A stretch of 64,000 bases of DNA. Origin: Corynebacterium lujinxingii (GTDB lineage: Bacteria; Actinomycetota; Actinomycetes; Mycobacteriales; Mycobacteriaceae). The notes beneath the pieces were generated by a model. That model saw only the letters and a list, made by a program, of their open reading frames with translations. It did not search any database and had not been told where the DNA came from. Below, piece by piece: positions 34,463 through 43,035 of the stretch. Both the position numbers and the translations under genes were made by a program. Positions within the stretch are counted from its first letter, which is position 1; the number at the start of each line of letters is the position of its first letter. The stretch lies in NCBI RefSeq assembly GCF_014490555.1, contig NZ_CP061032.1, positions 434,001-498,000 of the forward strand, read 5' to 3'.

Positions 34463-36247
34463 CTACTTCAGCTCCATGAGGACGGCGGCCTTGTTCACCT
34501 GGGCGCCCGCCTCGACGGACAGACCGGTAACCGTGCCGGCCTTGTGGGCCTTGACCGGGTTTTCCATCTTCATGGCCTCGAGGACGACCAACACATCGCC
34601 CTCGGCGACCTCGTCGCCCTCAGCAACGTTGACCTTGATCACCGAGCCCTGCATGGGGGCGGCCACGGCGTCGCCGGAGACGGCCGCCTTGTTCGCGCGG
34701 CGCTTCTTCGGCTTGCGCTTGGCGGGGCCGGCGGCGACCAACTCCTCGGGAAGCGCGACCTCGATGCGGCGGCCGTCGACCTCCACGGCGAAGGTGCGGC
34801 GCCCCGGCTGGTCGGCGTCGGATTCGGTGGCGGCTTCAGAAGATGCGGCGGAAGGAAGCGCACCGTCCCACTCTTCCTCGATCCAGCGGGTGTAGACGTC
34901 GAAGCCGTCCTCGGTGCCCACGAACGCCGGGTTGTCCAGGATGGCCTGGTGGAACGGGATGACGGTGGGGAAACCGGCGACGACGTACTCGCCAAGCGCG
35001 CGGCGGGCCCGCTCGATGGCCTGCTGACGGGTGGCGCCTGTGACGATCAGTTTCGCCAGCATCGAGTCGAACTGGCCGCCGATGACGGAGCCGGCGCGCA
35101 CGCCGGAATCGACACGCACGCCCGGGCCGGCCGGCTCGGCGTAGGCGACCACGGTGCCCGGTGCCGGCATGAAGTTGGCGGCGGCGTCTTCGCCGTTGAT
35201 GCGGAACTCGATGGCGTGGCCGTGCGGGGTGGGGTCTTCGTCGATAAGCAACTGCTCGCCGCGTGCGATGCGGAACTGCTCGCGCACCAGGTCAATGCCG
35301 GTGGTTGCTTCGGTGACGGGGTGCTCGACCTGCAGTCGCGTGTTGACCTCCAGAAACGAGATCAGACCGTCGGAGCCGACCAGGTACTCCACGGTGCCGG
35401 CGCCGAAGTAGCCCGCCTCGCGGCAAATCGCCTTGGCGGAGGCGTGGATGCGCTCGCGCTGCTCGTCGGTGAGGAAGGGTGCGGGCGCTTCCTCGATGAG
35501 CTTTTGGAAGCGGCGCTGCAGGGAGCAGTCTCGCGTGCCGACGACCACCACGTTGCCGTGCTGATCCGCCAGCACCTGGGCCTCCACGTGGCGGGCTTTA
35601 TCCAGGTAGCGCTCGACAAAGCACTCGCCGCGGCCGAACGCGGCGGTGGCCTCGCGGGTGGCGGACTCGAACAGTTCCGGGATCTCCTCGCGGGTGTAGG
35701 CGACCTTCATGCCGCGTCCGCCGCCGCCGTAGGCCGCCTTAATCGCCACGGGCAGGCCGTGCTCGTCGGCGAATGCGACAACCTCGTCGGCGTCCGCCAC
35801 CGGGTTTTTGGTGCCGGGTGCCATCGGGGCGTCGGCGGCCTCCGCGATGTGGCGGGCGGTGACCTTGTCGCCGAGTGCGGCGATCGCCTCGGGTGACGGG
35901 CCGATCCAGGTCAGGCCGGCGTCGATGACCTTTTGGGCGAACTCAGCGTTTTCCGACAGGAACCCGTAGCCGGGGTGGATGGCGTCGGCGCCGGACTTCT
36001 CGGCGGCGTCGAGGATTTTGTCCATGTCCAGGTAGGACTCGGCGGCGGTGGTGCCGCCGAGGGCGAATGCTTCGTCGGCAAGCGACGCGAACGGCGCGTC
36101 AACGTCGGGCTCGGCGTACACCGCAACGGAGGCGATGCCTTCGTCCCGGCACGCGCGAATAACGCGCACGGCGATCTCGCCGCGGTTGGCGACGAGCACC
36201 TTGCTCAGGCTGTGGGGCAGATCGGTGGTCGGTGCGGTGTTAGCCAC
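34463..36247 (-). CDS. accBC: Acyl-CoA carboxylase alpha subunit (biotin carboxylase + BCCP)
   Basis: 594 residues: an ATP-grasp biotin carboxylase (KVLVANRGEIAVRVIRAC, GGGGRGMKV, EVNTRLQVEHPVTE) and a C-terminal biotinyl domain with Lys560 in EAMKMEN. It is the shared alpha subunit for acetyl- and acyl-CoA carboxylases in corynebacteria, working with AccD-type beta subunits and the AccE epsilon subunit found 3.5-7 kb away, and feeding fatty and mycolic acid synthesis. A bidirectional terminator follows. It is preceded by the sulfurtransferase gene in the same direction with an 80-base gap. Confidence 0.96.
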   Translation of the reverse strand: MANTAPTTDLPHSLSKVLVANRGEIAVRVIRACRDEGIASVAVYAEPDVDAPFASLADEAFALGGTTAAESYLDMDKILDAAEKSGADAIHPGYGFLSENAEFAQKVIDAGLTWIGPSPEAIAALGDKVTARHIAEAADAPMAPGTKNPVADADEVVAFADEHGLPVAIKAAYGGGGRGMKVAYTREEIPELFESATREATAAFGRGECFVERYLDKARHVEAQVLADQHGNVVVVGTRDCSLQRRFQKLIEEAPAPFLTDEQRERIHASAKAICREAGYFGAGTVEYLVGSDGLISFLEVNTRLQVEHPVTEATTGIDLVREQFRIARGEQLLIDEDPTPHGHAIEFRINGEDAAANFMPAPGTVVAYAEPAGPGVRVDSGVRAGSVIGGQFDSMLAKLIVTGATRQQAIERARRALGEYVVAGFPTVIPFHQAILDNPAFVGTEDGFDVYTRWIEEEWDGALPSAASSEAATESDADQPGRRTFAVEVDGRRIEVALPEELVAAGPAKRKPKKRRANKAAVSGDAVAAPMQGSVIKVNVAEGDEVAEGDVLVVLEAMKMENPVKAHKAGTVTGLSVEAGAQVNKAAVLMELK

Positions 36248-36329
36248 GAAGCAATCCCGTCCTTCAATCGGAAATATGAACCGTCAAAAAATCGGACAAA
36301 CGTCGCTCCATGTTACAGCGCCCGGGCGG

Positions 36330-37193
36330 TTACTCTCCCTTTGCGATGGGCACGCGGACCATGTTGCCCCACTCGGCCCAGGAGCCGTCGTACAGCGCGA
36401 CATCCTCGAAACCCAGGATGTTGCGCAGCACGTACCAGGTGTGCGAGGAACTCTCACCCAGCTGGCAGTAGACTACCGTGCGCTTTTTCGGGTCGAAGTC
36501 CTTGTAAATCTCGCGGATGTCCTCCAGCGGGCGGAAGCGCGCGTTCGGATGCACGGAGCGGCCCCACGGCACACTTGCCGCACCCGGGATGTGGCCGTGG
36601 CGCAGGGTGGGCAGCGGCGGCTGGTCCGGGTCGGTGGTCTCGCCGTTGTAGAAGGCGGCGGGGCGGGCGTCGATGAGCTGGGCGGGGGCGTCGTCGAGAA
36701 GCTCGGATGCGAACGTGCGGATCTTCGAATCGTCGCGCTCGACCACCGGGTAGTCCGACTCCGGGTAGGTGGGTACAACGAACGAGGTGTCGCGCTCTTC
36801 GCCCATCCACGCGTCGCGGCCGCCGTCGAGCAGGCGCACGTCCGGGTGGCCGAACAGCTCGAACACCCACGCGGTGTAAGCGGCCCACCAGTTGGCGTGG
36901 TCGCCGTAGATGACCACAGTGTCGTCGCGGGTGATGCCGCGGGAGCGCATGAGCTCGGCAAACGCTTCGCCGTCGATGAAGTCGCGCGTGAGGTCGTCGT
37001 TAAGATCGCGCTTCCAGTCGATACGCACGGCGCCGGGGATGTGGCCGATGTCGTAGAGGAACGCGTCCTCGTCGCTTTCGACCACCTTCAACCCGTCCAT
37101 TCCGAGGCGTGCGGAAAGCCACGCGGCGGTGACAAACTTGTCCGGGTGCGCGTACTCCTTGAACTGGGGGTTGTCGTCGAGTTCGATGCCCAC
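36330..37193 (-). CDS. Thiosulfate/3-mercaptopyruvate sulfurtransferase
   Basis: 287 residues with two rhodanese domains. The N-terminal one is inactive-looking (YGDHANWWA in place of the Cys loop); the C-terminal one has Cys243 in the loop CQLGESS. The family moves sulfane sulfur from thiosulfate or mercaptopyruvate to acceptors such as cyanide or thiols. It lies upstream of accBC in the same direction, an order I recall from other corynebacteria. Likely cytoplasmic; no signal peptide. Confidence 0.92.
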   Translation of the reverse strand: MGIELDDNPQFKEYAHPDKFVTAAWLSARLGMDGLKVVESDEDAFLYDIGHIPGAVRIDWKRDLNDDLTRDFIDGEAFAELMRSRGITRDDTVVIYGDHANWWAAYTAWVFELFGHPDVRLLDGGRDAWMGEERDTSFVVPTYPESDYPVVERDDSKIRTFASELLDDAPAQLIDARPAAFYNGETTDPDQPPLPTLRHGHIPGAASVPWGRSVHPNARFRPLEDIREIYKDFDPKKRTVVYCQLGESSSHTWYVLRNILGFEDVALYDGSWAEWGNMVRVPIAKGE

Positions 37194-37399
37194 GTCGGTT
37201 GCCTTTCGTCTCAGCGGAGGCGGGTAGATGACTGTCGACCACGATACAGGTAGTACCAGAGTTCGCCCGGTGAACCTGTCAAAATAGTCCTAGTTGCGGT
37301 TGATTGTGAACTTGCGCACTATCAATTCCCCCGCGCTGTGGCCATCACTTCCAGCCATTAGATTAAAGCGCGAAACACACACCGATGAAAGGGTTCACC

Positions 37400-38461
37400 G
37401 TGCACAAGGCGATCGTTGTCTTCGAGGTCGAGGGCGGCTCCGACAAGTCCTTCGACGGCCACCGCAAGGACACCATGCCGATTGTCAACGCGATCAAGGA
37501 CAAGGGCTGGCACTCCGAGGTCGTCTACTTCCGTCCCGAGTGGGCCGACGACCTGTTCACGTACGTCTCCGAAAACTTCGACGGTTACATCTCGCGCGTG
37601 AACCCGGGCAACATCCCGGGCGGCGAGAAGGGCTACTTCGACCTGCTCACCCGCCTGTCCGAGGCCGGCCTGGTCGGCATGTCCACCCCGGCGGAGATGA
37701 TCTCCTACGGCGCCAAGGACGCCCTGGTGAAGCTGAACAAAACCGACCTCGTGCCGGAGGACACCGCCGCGTACTACGACGTGGAGGACTTCCACAACAC
37801 CTTCCCGACGTCGCTGTCCTACGGCGAGCGCGTGCTCAAGCAAAACCGCGGCTCCACCGGCTCCGGCATCTGGCGCGTACGGCTTGCCGACGAATCCCTG
37901 GCCGACTCCGTCGAACCCGGCACCGCCCTGCCGCTGGACACCAAACTCAAATGCACCGAGGCCGTGGACAACCACACCGAGGAGCGCGAACTCGGCGAGT
38001 TCATGGACTTCTGCGACCAGTACATCGAGGGCGACAACGGCATGCTGGTAGACATGCGCTTCATGCCGCGCATCGTCGAGGGTGAAATCCGCATCCTGCT
38101 CGTCGGCCCGCACCCGGTGTTCGTCGTGCACAAGAAGCCGGCCGAGGGCGGCGACGCGTTCTCCGCGACCCTGTTCTCGGGTGCGAAGTACACCTACCAG
38201 AAGCCGGAGGAGTGGCAGGAGCTCGTCGACATGTTCGCCGACGCCCGCCCCGTCATCGCCGAAAACCTCGGCGGCGACAACATCCCGCTGATCTGGACCG
38301 CGGACTTCATGCTTGCCGACGACGACGAAATCGGCGAAGACACCTACGTCCTCGGCGAGATCAACTGCTCCTGCGTCGGATTCACCTCCGAGCTCGACAT
38401 GGGCATCCAGGAGATGGTGGCCGACGAGGCCATCCAGCGTGTGGAGACAAAGCACGCCTAA
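37400..38461 (+). CDS. Cj0069-family, ATP-grasp-like protein
   Basis: About 353 residues. I take the start at GTG 37400 (AAAGGG seven bases upstream); an ATG at 37385 is in frame. ATP-grasp-type features: a VVFEVEGGSDKSFDGHRKD N-terminal region, VLKQNRGSTGSGIWRVRL as the Lys/Gly-rich nucleotide loop, and a VLGEINCSCVGF metal-binding C-terminal strand (Glu, Asn). It resembles the uncharacterised Cj0069 family. ATP-grasp enzymes join a carboxylate to an amine or thiol; the substrate here is unknown. It stands alone, with a terminator downstream. Confidence 0.75.
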   Translation: MHKAIVVFEVEGGSDKSFDGHRKDTMPIVNAIKDKGWHSEVVYFRPEWADDLFTYVSENFDGYISRVNPGNIPGGEKGYFDLLTRLSEAGLVGMSTPAEMISYGAKDALVKLNKTDLVPEDTAAYYDVEDFHNTFPTSLSYGERVLKQNRGSTGSGIWRVRLADESLADSVEPGTALPLDTKLKCTEAVDNHTEERELGEFMDFCDQYIEGDNGMLVDMRFMPRIVEGEIRILLVGPHPVFVVHKKPAEGGDAFSATLFSGAKYTYQKPEEWQELVDMFADARPVIAENLGGDNIPLIWTADFMLADDDEIGEDTYVLGEINCSCVGFTSELDMGIQEMVADEAIQRVETKHA

Positions 38462-38470
38462 GCGCGTTTT

Positions 38471-38483
38471 GCTTAACGACGAC
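38471..38483. repeat. Dispersed 13-mer GCTTNNCGACGAC, intergenic copy
   Basis: GCTTAACGACGAC just after the Cj0069-family stop. Representative of a family with 21 exact copies that I could count: plus strand at 2119, 5033, 11071, 11877, 13021, 27506, 38311, 38471, 45982, 47554, 49408, 57188, 58883, 61686 and 63460; minus strand at 2888, 11412, 33122, 34164, 39010 and 55735. Confidence 0.75.
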
Positions 38484-38485
38484 CC

Positions 38486-38512
38486 CAGCCCCGGCCCAAC
38501 CCGCCGGGGCTG
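38486..38512 (+). terminator. Hairpin after Cj0069-family gene
   Basis: CAGCCCCGG/CCGGGGCTG perfect 9-base stem, 9-base loop, 24 bases past the stop. The T-run is weak (TGTCGCCTGTTGT). Confidence 0.6.
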
Positions 38513-38550
38513 TCGCCTGTTGTGACCCGGTTTTCGCTGACCGGGGATGC

Positions 38551-38691
38551 GAACCGTCTAGCTCCTGTGCGGAGCAGCTAGACGATCCGCGTCTTACTGA
38601 AATCGGATTTCAACTTCAACTGGGCAAATGCAATTGCCGATGCATGATCGTCTAGTAAGCCCACCCGGGGAGCTAGACGATTCGCGGTTTC
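38551..38691. repeat. Paired CTAGACGA hairpins
   Basis: Two related stem-loops: CGTCTAGCT (38555-38563) with AGCTAGACG (38576-38584), and CGTCTAG (38649-38655) with AGCTAGACG (38671-38679, one-base bulge). The right arms are near-identical over 16 bases (AGCTAGACGATCCGCG and AGCTAGACGATTCGCG). Between them lies a small GAAATC/GATTTC inverted repeat. It fills the gap between convergent genes. Confidence 0.75.
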
Positions 38692-38694
38692 CGC

Positions 38695-39093
38695 CTAGCC
38701 CAGCAGCTCCTCCACGCTGGCCGGATCTGCATCGGAAAGCATCTGGCGGCAGCGGTCGTACTCGTCCTGGTCGCCGATTGCCTTCGAGGTCAGCGCCAGC
38801 ATCGCGATCGCCTTGAGCACGCCACGGTTCGACTCGTGGCTGGAAGGAACCGGACCCCAGCCTTTCCAGCCGTTCGCGCGCAGGCGGTCCAGCGAGCGGT
38901 GGTAGCCGGTGCGGGCGTACGCGTAGGCGACGAGTTTGTCGCCGGTATCGAGTTCGCGTTCGGCGCGGGCGGCCCACACAGCGGGGGAGTCGGGGTGGGC
39001 AAGGGCGGTGTCGTCGGCAAGCAAGTCTTGGCCCGCGGCCGGGTCTTCGGGCAGTTCGACGGGTTTCGGGGCGAGCATGTCGTTGATTTCCAT
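38695..39093 (-). CDS. DUF3151 domain-containing protein
   Basis: 132 residues from the ATG of MEINDML. Family blocks: the MLAPKPVELPEDPAA start, AYAYARTGYHRSLDRLRANGW, GPVPSSHESNRGVLKAIAML and DEYDRCRQMLSD. DUF3151 is a conserved actinobacterial soluble protein with no assigned role. The longer open frame upstream of 39093 runs through the palindromic repeat and antisense to maf, so it is rejected. Confidence 0.9.
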   Translation of the reverse strand: MEINDMLAPKPVELPEDPAAGQDLLADDTALAHPDSPAVWAARAERELDTGDKLVAYAYARTGYHRSLDRLRANGWKGWGPVPSSHESNRGVLKAIAMLALTSKAIGDQDEYDRCRQMLSDADPASVEELLG

Positions 39094-39116
39094 GCCCGCC
39101 AGGCTAGCCGTTGTCA

Positions 39117-39207
39117 GATGTGAGGGGCAGGATGTGAGGGGGTCGAGTAAACGTAGCGGGGCGAGTTTCGGCGATGGCGAACCCCTCACATCCTGCCCCT
39201 CACATCT
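39117..39207. repeat. Palindromic foldback repeat, copy 3
   Basis: Single-layer, nearly perfect copy: ATGTGAGGGGCAGGATGTGAGG at the left and its complement at the right (39184-39207), centre including TTTCGGCGATGGCGA as in copy 1. It lies between the convergent-free tandem genes DUF3151 and maf, where it might also act as a transcript hairpin. Confidence 0.9.
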
Positions 39208-39805
39208 ACGGCTGGGGTTGCCAGAAATCGGAGGCATCCAGCCCGAAGCGGTACAAAATGCGGCGCAGCAGCGGCATGGACAAGCCGATGACGCTGGTGG
39301 GGTCGCCGTCGATGGAGTCGATGAACCAGGAGCCGAGCGCCTCGAGGGTGAATGCGCCGGCACATTCCAGCGGTTGGCCGGAGCGGGCGTAGGCCTCGAT
39401 GTCGGCGTCGGACACGTCGCCGAAGCGGATGGTGGTGGTGACGGTGTCCACGACCCACTCGCCGCGGTACGCCACGGCGTGGCCGGTAAGCAGCTGTGCT
39501 TGTTTGCCGCGCTGGGTTTTCCAGCGGCGGACGGTCTCGTCGACGGTATGGGGTTTGCCCAGCAGTTCGTCGTCAAGCAGCAGCATCGAGTCGCAGCCGA
39601 CCACGACGTCGTCGGGGAATTCGCCGACCACCGTCGAGGCTTTCGCGCGCGCCAACGCGGCGACGGTCTCGGCGGGGGAGACGTCGCCGAGCGTGGCGAC
39701 GACCGCGTCCTCGTCGAGGTGCGCTGGCCGCAGCACTGGTCGCACCCCGCCCTGCTCGAGCAGCATGCGCCGCGACGGCGACTGTGAGGCCAGAACCAGC
39801 CGCAT
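39206..39805 (-). CDS. maf: Maf-family nucleoside triphosphate pyrophosphatase
   Basis: 199 residues starting MRLVLASQSPSRR, the classic Maf N-terminus, with the catalytic-type VVGCDSMLLLDDELLGKP and GDPTSVIGLSMP motifs. Maf proteins hydrolyse non-canonical or canonical NTPs to NMP and pyrophosphate and affect septum formation. The start overlaps the accE stop. It ends inside the edge of palindromic repeat copy 3. Confidence 0.93.
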   Translation of the reverse strand: MRLVLASQSPSRRMLLEQGGVRPVLRPAHLDEDAVVATLGDVSPAETVAALARAKASTVVGEFPDDVVVGCDSMLLLDDELLGKPHTVDETVRRWKTQRGKQAQLLTGHAVAYRGEWVVDTVTTTIRFGDVSDADIEAYARSGQPLECAGAFTLEALGSWFIDSIDGDPTSVIGLSMPLLRRILYRFGLDASDFWQPQP

Positions 39806-39990
39806 TAGAAGTACGCCGCCGAGTCGAACGCGTGCGGGTTGAACGCCGTCGCCGGGTGGGGCGCACCCCACATGTTCGCGTCGGGCTGCACACCGGCCTG
39901 CTTGCGCTCGCGCTGCAGCTGCAGCAGCACTTCGGTCAGCGCTTGAAGTTCCGCTTCGGTGGGGTTTCCTTTGACTATTTGAATGTCCAC
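39805..39990 (-). CDS. accE: Acyl-CoA carboxylase epsilon subunit
   Basis: 61 residues from GTG 39990 with AAGGAGG upstream. It has the N-terminal IQIVKGNPTEAELQALT pattern of actinobacterial AccE, then a basic middle and a short tail with WGAP. The epsilon subunit bridges alpha and beta subunits and stimulates the carboxylase. It lies between accD and maf, overlapping the maf start, an order typical of corynebacteria. Easily missed because of its size. Confidence 0.88.
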   Translation of the reverse strand: MDIQIVKGNPTEAELQALTEVLLQLQRERKQAGVQPDANMWGAPHPATAFNPHAFDSAAYF

Positions 39991-40000
39991 GCGGGCCTCC

Positions 40001-41515
40001 TTACAGCGGGATGTTGCCGTGCTTCTTCTGCGCCGGGTAGGCGACCTTGCGTTCGAGGAGGCGCAGGCCTTCGAGGACGCGGGTGCGGGTGGTGGACGGT
40101 TCGATGACGGCGTCGACAAGGCCGCGCTCCGTGGCCACGTACGGGTTGAGGTTCTCCTCGGCCCAGGCCGCTTCGTCGGTGCCGATGGCATCGGCGGCGG
40201 TGGGGGCGTCGGCAAGCGCGATCTGCGCCGTGGGCCACGCGAACACCAGGTCGGCGCCGAGACCCTTCGAGCCGAGCAGCGCGTACGCCGGGCCGAGTGC
40301 CTTGCGGGTGACCACGGTGATTGTGCCCACCTGCGCCTCGGCGAACGCGTAGGCGAGCGCGGCGGCGCCGGCAGCCGAGCCGGAGCGCTCCTCGTCCACG
40401 GACGGGACGAAGCCCGGGGAGTCCACGACCTGCACGATCGGCAGGTTGAACGCGTCGCAGGTGCGGATAAACCGTGCGGCCTTGCGCGTGGAGTCGCGGG
40501 TCAGGCAACCAGCCAGAACGCTCGGTTGCGTGGCGATGACACCCACCGCGCGGCCGCCCACATGCGCAAATCCGGTGATCACGGAGCCGGCAAAGCCCGC
40601 GGAGAGCTCGAAGAAGTCGCCGTCGGTCACGGCGGCGAGGATGTCGAGGACGTCGTAGGGCTGGTTGTCGTCGTCTGGCATGAACGTGTCCAGGTCAGTG
40701 TCGGTGCCGGCGGATTCCGCGCCGAGCGGGGAGGCGGCCTTGTTGTTCAGCGGCAAGTAACCGACGACCGCACGTGCCAGGTCCACAGCCTCGGTCGCGG
40801 AGGCAGCGGTCAGTTGCGCCAGGCCCGTCTCCGCAGCGTGGACGGCGGTGCCACCAAGCTCGTCGGTGGTCGTTTCGGCGCCGGAGACCTTGCCCACGAT
40901 GTCCGCGGTGGTCACGTGCAGGGACGCGCCCTCGGCCATGACGGTGATGTCTGCCAGCGGGACCGTGGTGGCAGCGAGCGAGGCGACGTCGCCGGCCACG
41001 ACCGCGATCTGCGGGATCACGCCGGAAGCACGGGTGGCGGCGCGCAGGATCTGCGCCTGCATGTGCGCGGTGACGATGCCTTCCTTCCAGCGCGGGCCGG
41101 TCGAGTCGTAGATGCCGATCAGCGGCACACCGGTCTTGGTGGCAAGGTCGTAGATCTTCAGGATCTTCTCGCAGTAGACCTCGCCGATCTGGCCGTCGAA
41201 AATTGTCGGGTCCTGGGAGAACACGCACACCCGACGGCCGTCGATCAGGCCGTAGCCGGTGACCACACCGTCGGTGGACGGCTTCGACTTGTCCATCTTG
41301 TACGCCTCGACGCGGTGCTTGGCCAGGGCGTCTGTTTCGACGAACGTGGCGTCGTCGAGAAGTGAAAGCACACGCTCGCGCGCAGTGGTGCCGCCGGCGT
41401 CGTGCACGGCGTCGATCGCGTCCTGACCGAGCGGCGCCTGCGCCTCATCCAGGCGGTTTCGCAGATCCTGGATGCGGCCCGCCGTGGTGGTCATGTCGGG
41501 TTTGGATGAACTCAT
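40001..41515 (-). CDS. accD: Acyl-CoA carboxylase carboxyltransferase beta subunit
   Basis: 504 residues of the biotin-dependent carboxyltransferase family (DtsR/AccD type), with the crotonase-like N and C halves: TGYGLIDGRRVCVFSQD, GIYDSTGPRWKEGI, and C-terminal FVPSVDEERSGSAAGAAALAYAF and FAWPTAQIALADAPTAAD. It works with AccBC and AccE. Only one beta-subunit gene is present at this locus, whereas I recall two tandem dtsR genes in C. glutamicum. Start at MSSSKPDM, or a few codons in at MTTTAG. Confidence 0.94.
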   Translation of the reverse strand: MSSSKPDMTTTAGRIQDLRNRLDEAQAPLGQDAIDAVHDAGGTTARERVLSLLDDATFVETDALAKHRVEAYKMDKSKPSTDGVVTGYGLIDGRRVCVFSQDPTIFDGQIGEVYCEKILKIYDLATKTGVPLIGIYDSTGPRWKEGIVTAHMQAQILRAATRASGVIPQIAVVAGDVASLAATTVPLADITVMAEGASLHVTTADIVGKVSGAETTTDELGGTAVHAAETGLAQLTAASATEAVDLARAVVGYLPLNNKAASPLGAESAGTDTDLDTFMPDDDNQPYDVLDILAAVTDGDFFELSAGFAGSVITGFAHVGGRAVGVIATQPSVLAGCLTRDSTRKAARFIRTCDAFNLPIVQVVDSPGFVPSVDEERSGSAAGAAALAYAFAEAQVGTITVVTRKALGPAYALLGSKGLGADLVFAWPTAQIALADAPTAADAIGTDEAAWAEENLNPYVATERGLVDAVIEPSTTRTRVLEGLRLLERKVAYPAQKKHGNIPL

Positions 41516-41613
41516 AACGTCCCAGTCTATGTTCCGTGGTTAATCGTGCCACTTAGCGTATCGACGACACCCCGCCCCGCGTTTCGGCCGCCCGGCGCGC
41601 ATAGCCCGCGACG

Positions 41614-42861
41614 CTACCTGCCGAGCAGGGCGAGAGGCATGACGATGACACCGTCACGACGCACATACGCTTGCTTTCCTGTGGTGAGGACCATGAGGTT
41701 GGACACGCGGTCGGGGATGCGGTCGCGCAACCACAAGAGGTGTCGTACGTCGGAGTCTTCAATGTTTGGTTTTAGCTTGACCTCGACTCCGACCACTTCT
41801 CTTTCGGGGCCCTCGATGATGAAGTCGACTTCCCGCTCTCCTGCATTGGATCTGAGGTGGTACACCTTCGCCCTGTCTGCCTGTGCCAGCACCCGGAGCG
41901 TGAGCGCGCAAAGGGATTCGAAGAGCGGACCAAACATGTGGGCCGCGCGGTTGCTTAACAGGGCGGACGGGGTGATGCCGAGAAGACGTGCTGCCAGAGC
42001 GGGGTCGGCGAGATGGTGCTTCGGGCCTTGCTGGAGCCGTTTCAATTCGTTGTTTTCCGGAACCCACCCCGGGACAGGGTCGAGCAGCCAGATTTTCGCA
42101 AGATGCTCCCGGTAGGCGAGCGTGGTCTTTTGGTTTGGTTGTTCCGTCTGGCCACCTGTCGTGGCGTCGAGCAGCCTGGAGTAGGCCGTGGTGGTCGACG
42201 TCGCCGCAGCGTATGCGCGCAACCAGCTCCGAAGTGACTCGGGGCGGCGGACTTCGTACCCGGCATCGGGAATGTCGCGGTCAATGATGCGTTCCAAGTA
42301 GGAGTCCAGCATCATCATCTGGATTGTGGGGTCGGCGGCAGCAATAGCAGGAAAACCGCTGCCGACAATGAGCTTGGCGTAGTCACCGACCTCCAGGCCG
42401 GTCATTCCGGAGAAATCTGTAAACCCATTCAAAATACTGGTGAAGCTGCACGTAGGTTCCGTCACCCCACGCTCGTGAATGGCCATCGGTCGCATCCTCA
42501 ACGAGTAGATCCGGCCGGCGCCCGAGTGCGACCCTTCCGCATTAACGGGAGTAGCTGATCCAGTCAGGAGGAACCGCCCTGGGGTAGCGCCGCGATCCAC
42601 TTGCCGGCGGACAGAATCCCATATCTGGGGAAGGTGCTGCCATTCGTCGATAAGCAGCGTGCCCTGCGGCGCTGAAGAGAGAGAAAAGTCAGCTTCGGCG
42701 ACGCTTCGCATCTCCGGGTCATCCAGATACCAGGCGGCGTTGGCACGTCGTCTTGCAGTGTCGGTCTTGCCTACGCCTTTGGGGCCGTCGATGGCGATGG
42801 CGGGGAGGTGGAGCATGAGCAGATCAAGCTCGTCGTCAAGCGTACGCCGAAGGTAAGTCAT
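41614..42861 (-). CDS. AAA-type ATPase with DUF4143 domain
   Basis: 415 residues. N-terminal P-loop GPKGVGKT (about 28-35), Walker B LLIDEWQ, sensor motif LLTGSA, then a C-terminal DUF4143 domain with EREVDFIIE and EVKLKPN resembling a PD-(D/E)XK nuclease-like core. These proteins are widespread, often accessory, and have no settled role. It sits between accD and the catalase gene where I would expect birA, so it looks interpolated. The 23-bp tandem array lies immediately upstream of its start. Confidence 0.85.
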   Translation of the reverse strand: MTYLRRTLDDELDLLMLHLPAIAIDGPKGVGKTDTARRRANAAWYLDDPEMRSVAEADFSLSSAPQGTLLIDEWQHLPQIWDSVRRQVDRGATPGRFLLTGSATPVNAEGSHSGAGRIYSLRMRPMAIHERGVTEPTCSFTSILNGFTDFSGMTGLEVGDYAKLIVGSGFPAIAAADPTIQMMMLDSYLERIIDRDIPDAGYEVRRPESLRSWLRAYAAATSTTTAYSRLLDATTGGQTEQPNQKTTLAYREHLAKIWLLDPVPGWVPENNELKRLQQGPKHHLADPALAARLLGITPSALLSNRAAHMFGPLFESLCALTLRVLAQADRAKVYHLRSNAGEREVDFIIEGPEREVVGVEVKLKPNIEDSDVRHLLWLRDRIPDRVSNLMVLTTGKQAYVRRDGVIVMPLALLGR

Positions 42862-42889
42862 ATAGGGCAGTGTACAGCATAAACAGTCC

Positions 42890-42981
42890 CTACTACCGTA
42901 AATTCAGAACGCCTACTACCCGATTTTCAGACGTCCTACTACCGTAAATTCAGAACGTCTACTACCCGATTTTCAGAAGAT
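42890..42981. repeat. 23-bp tandem array, alternating units
   Basis: Four units start at 42890, 42913, 42936 and 42959, each beginning CTACTACC and containing TTCAGA. Units 1 and 3 (CTACTACCGTAAATTCAGAA) and units 2 and 4 (CTACTACCCGATTTTCAGA) form two alternating types, so the higher-order unit is 46 bases. It lies between the DUF4143 start and the catalase terminator. Confidence 0.9.
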
Positions 42982-43012
42982 GCCCCACACCGAAAGATCC
43001 GGTGCGGGGCAT
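42980..43012 (-). terminator. Terminator of catalase gene
   Basis: Perfect 13-base stem ATGCCCCACACCG/CGGTGCGGGGCAT with a 7-base loop, 24 bases past the katE stop; its left arm joins the last 23-bp tandem unit. Confidence 0.8.
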
Positions 43013-43035
43013 CGCGATGTCGTGAGCGGAAGAAA

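Noticed and set aside
42890..42981. CRISPR array
   Set aside because: Units are contiguous with no spacers, alternate between two types and number only four; no cas genes nearby.
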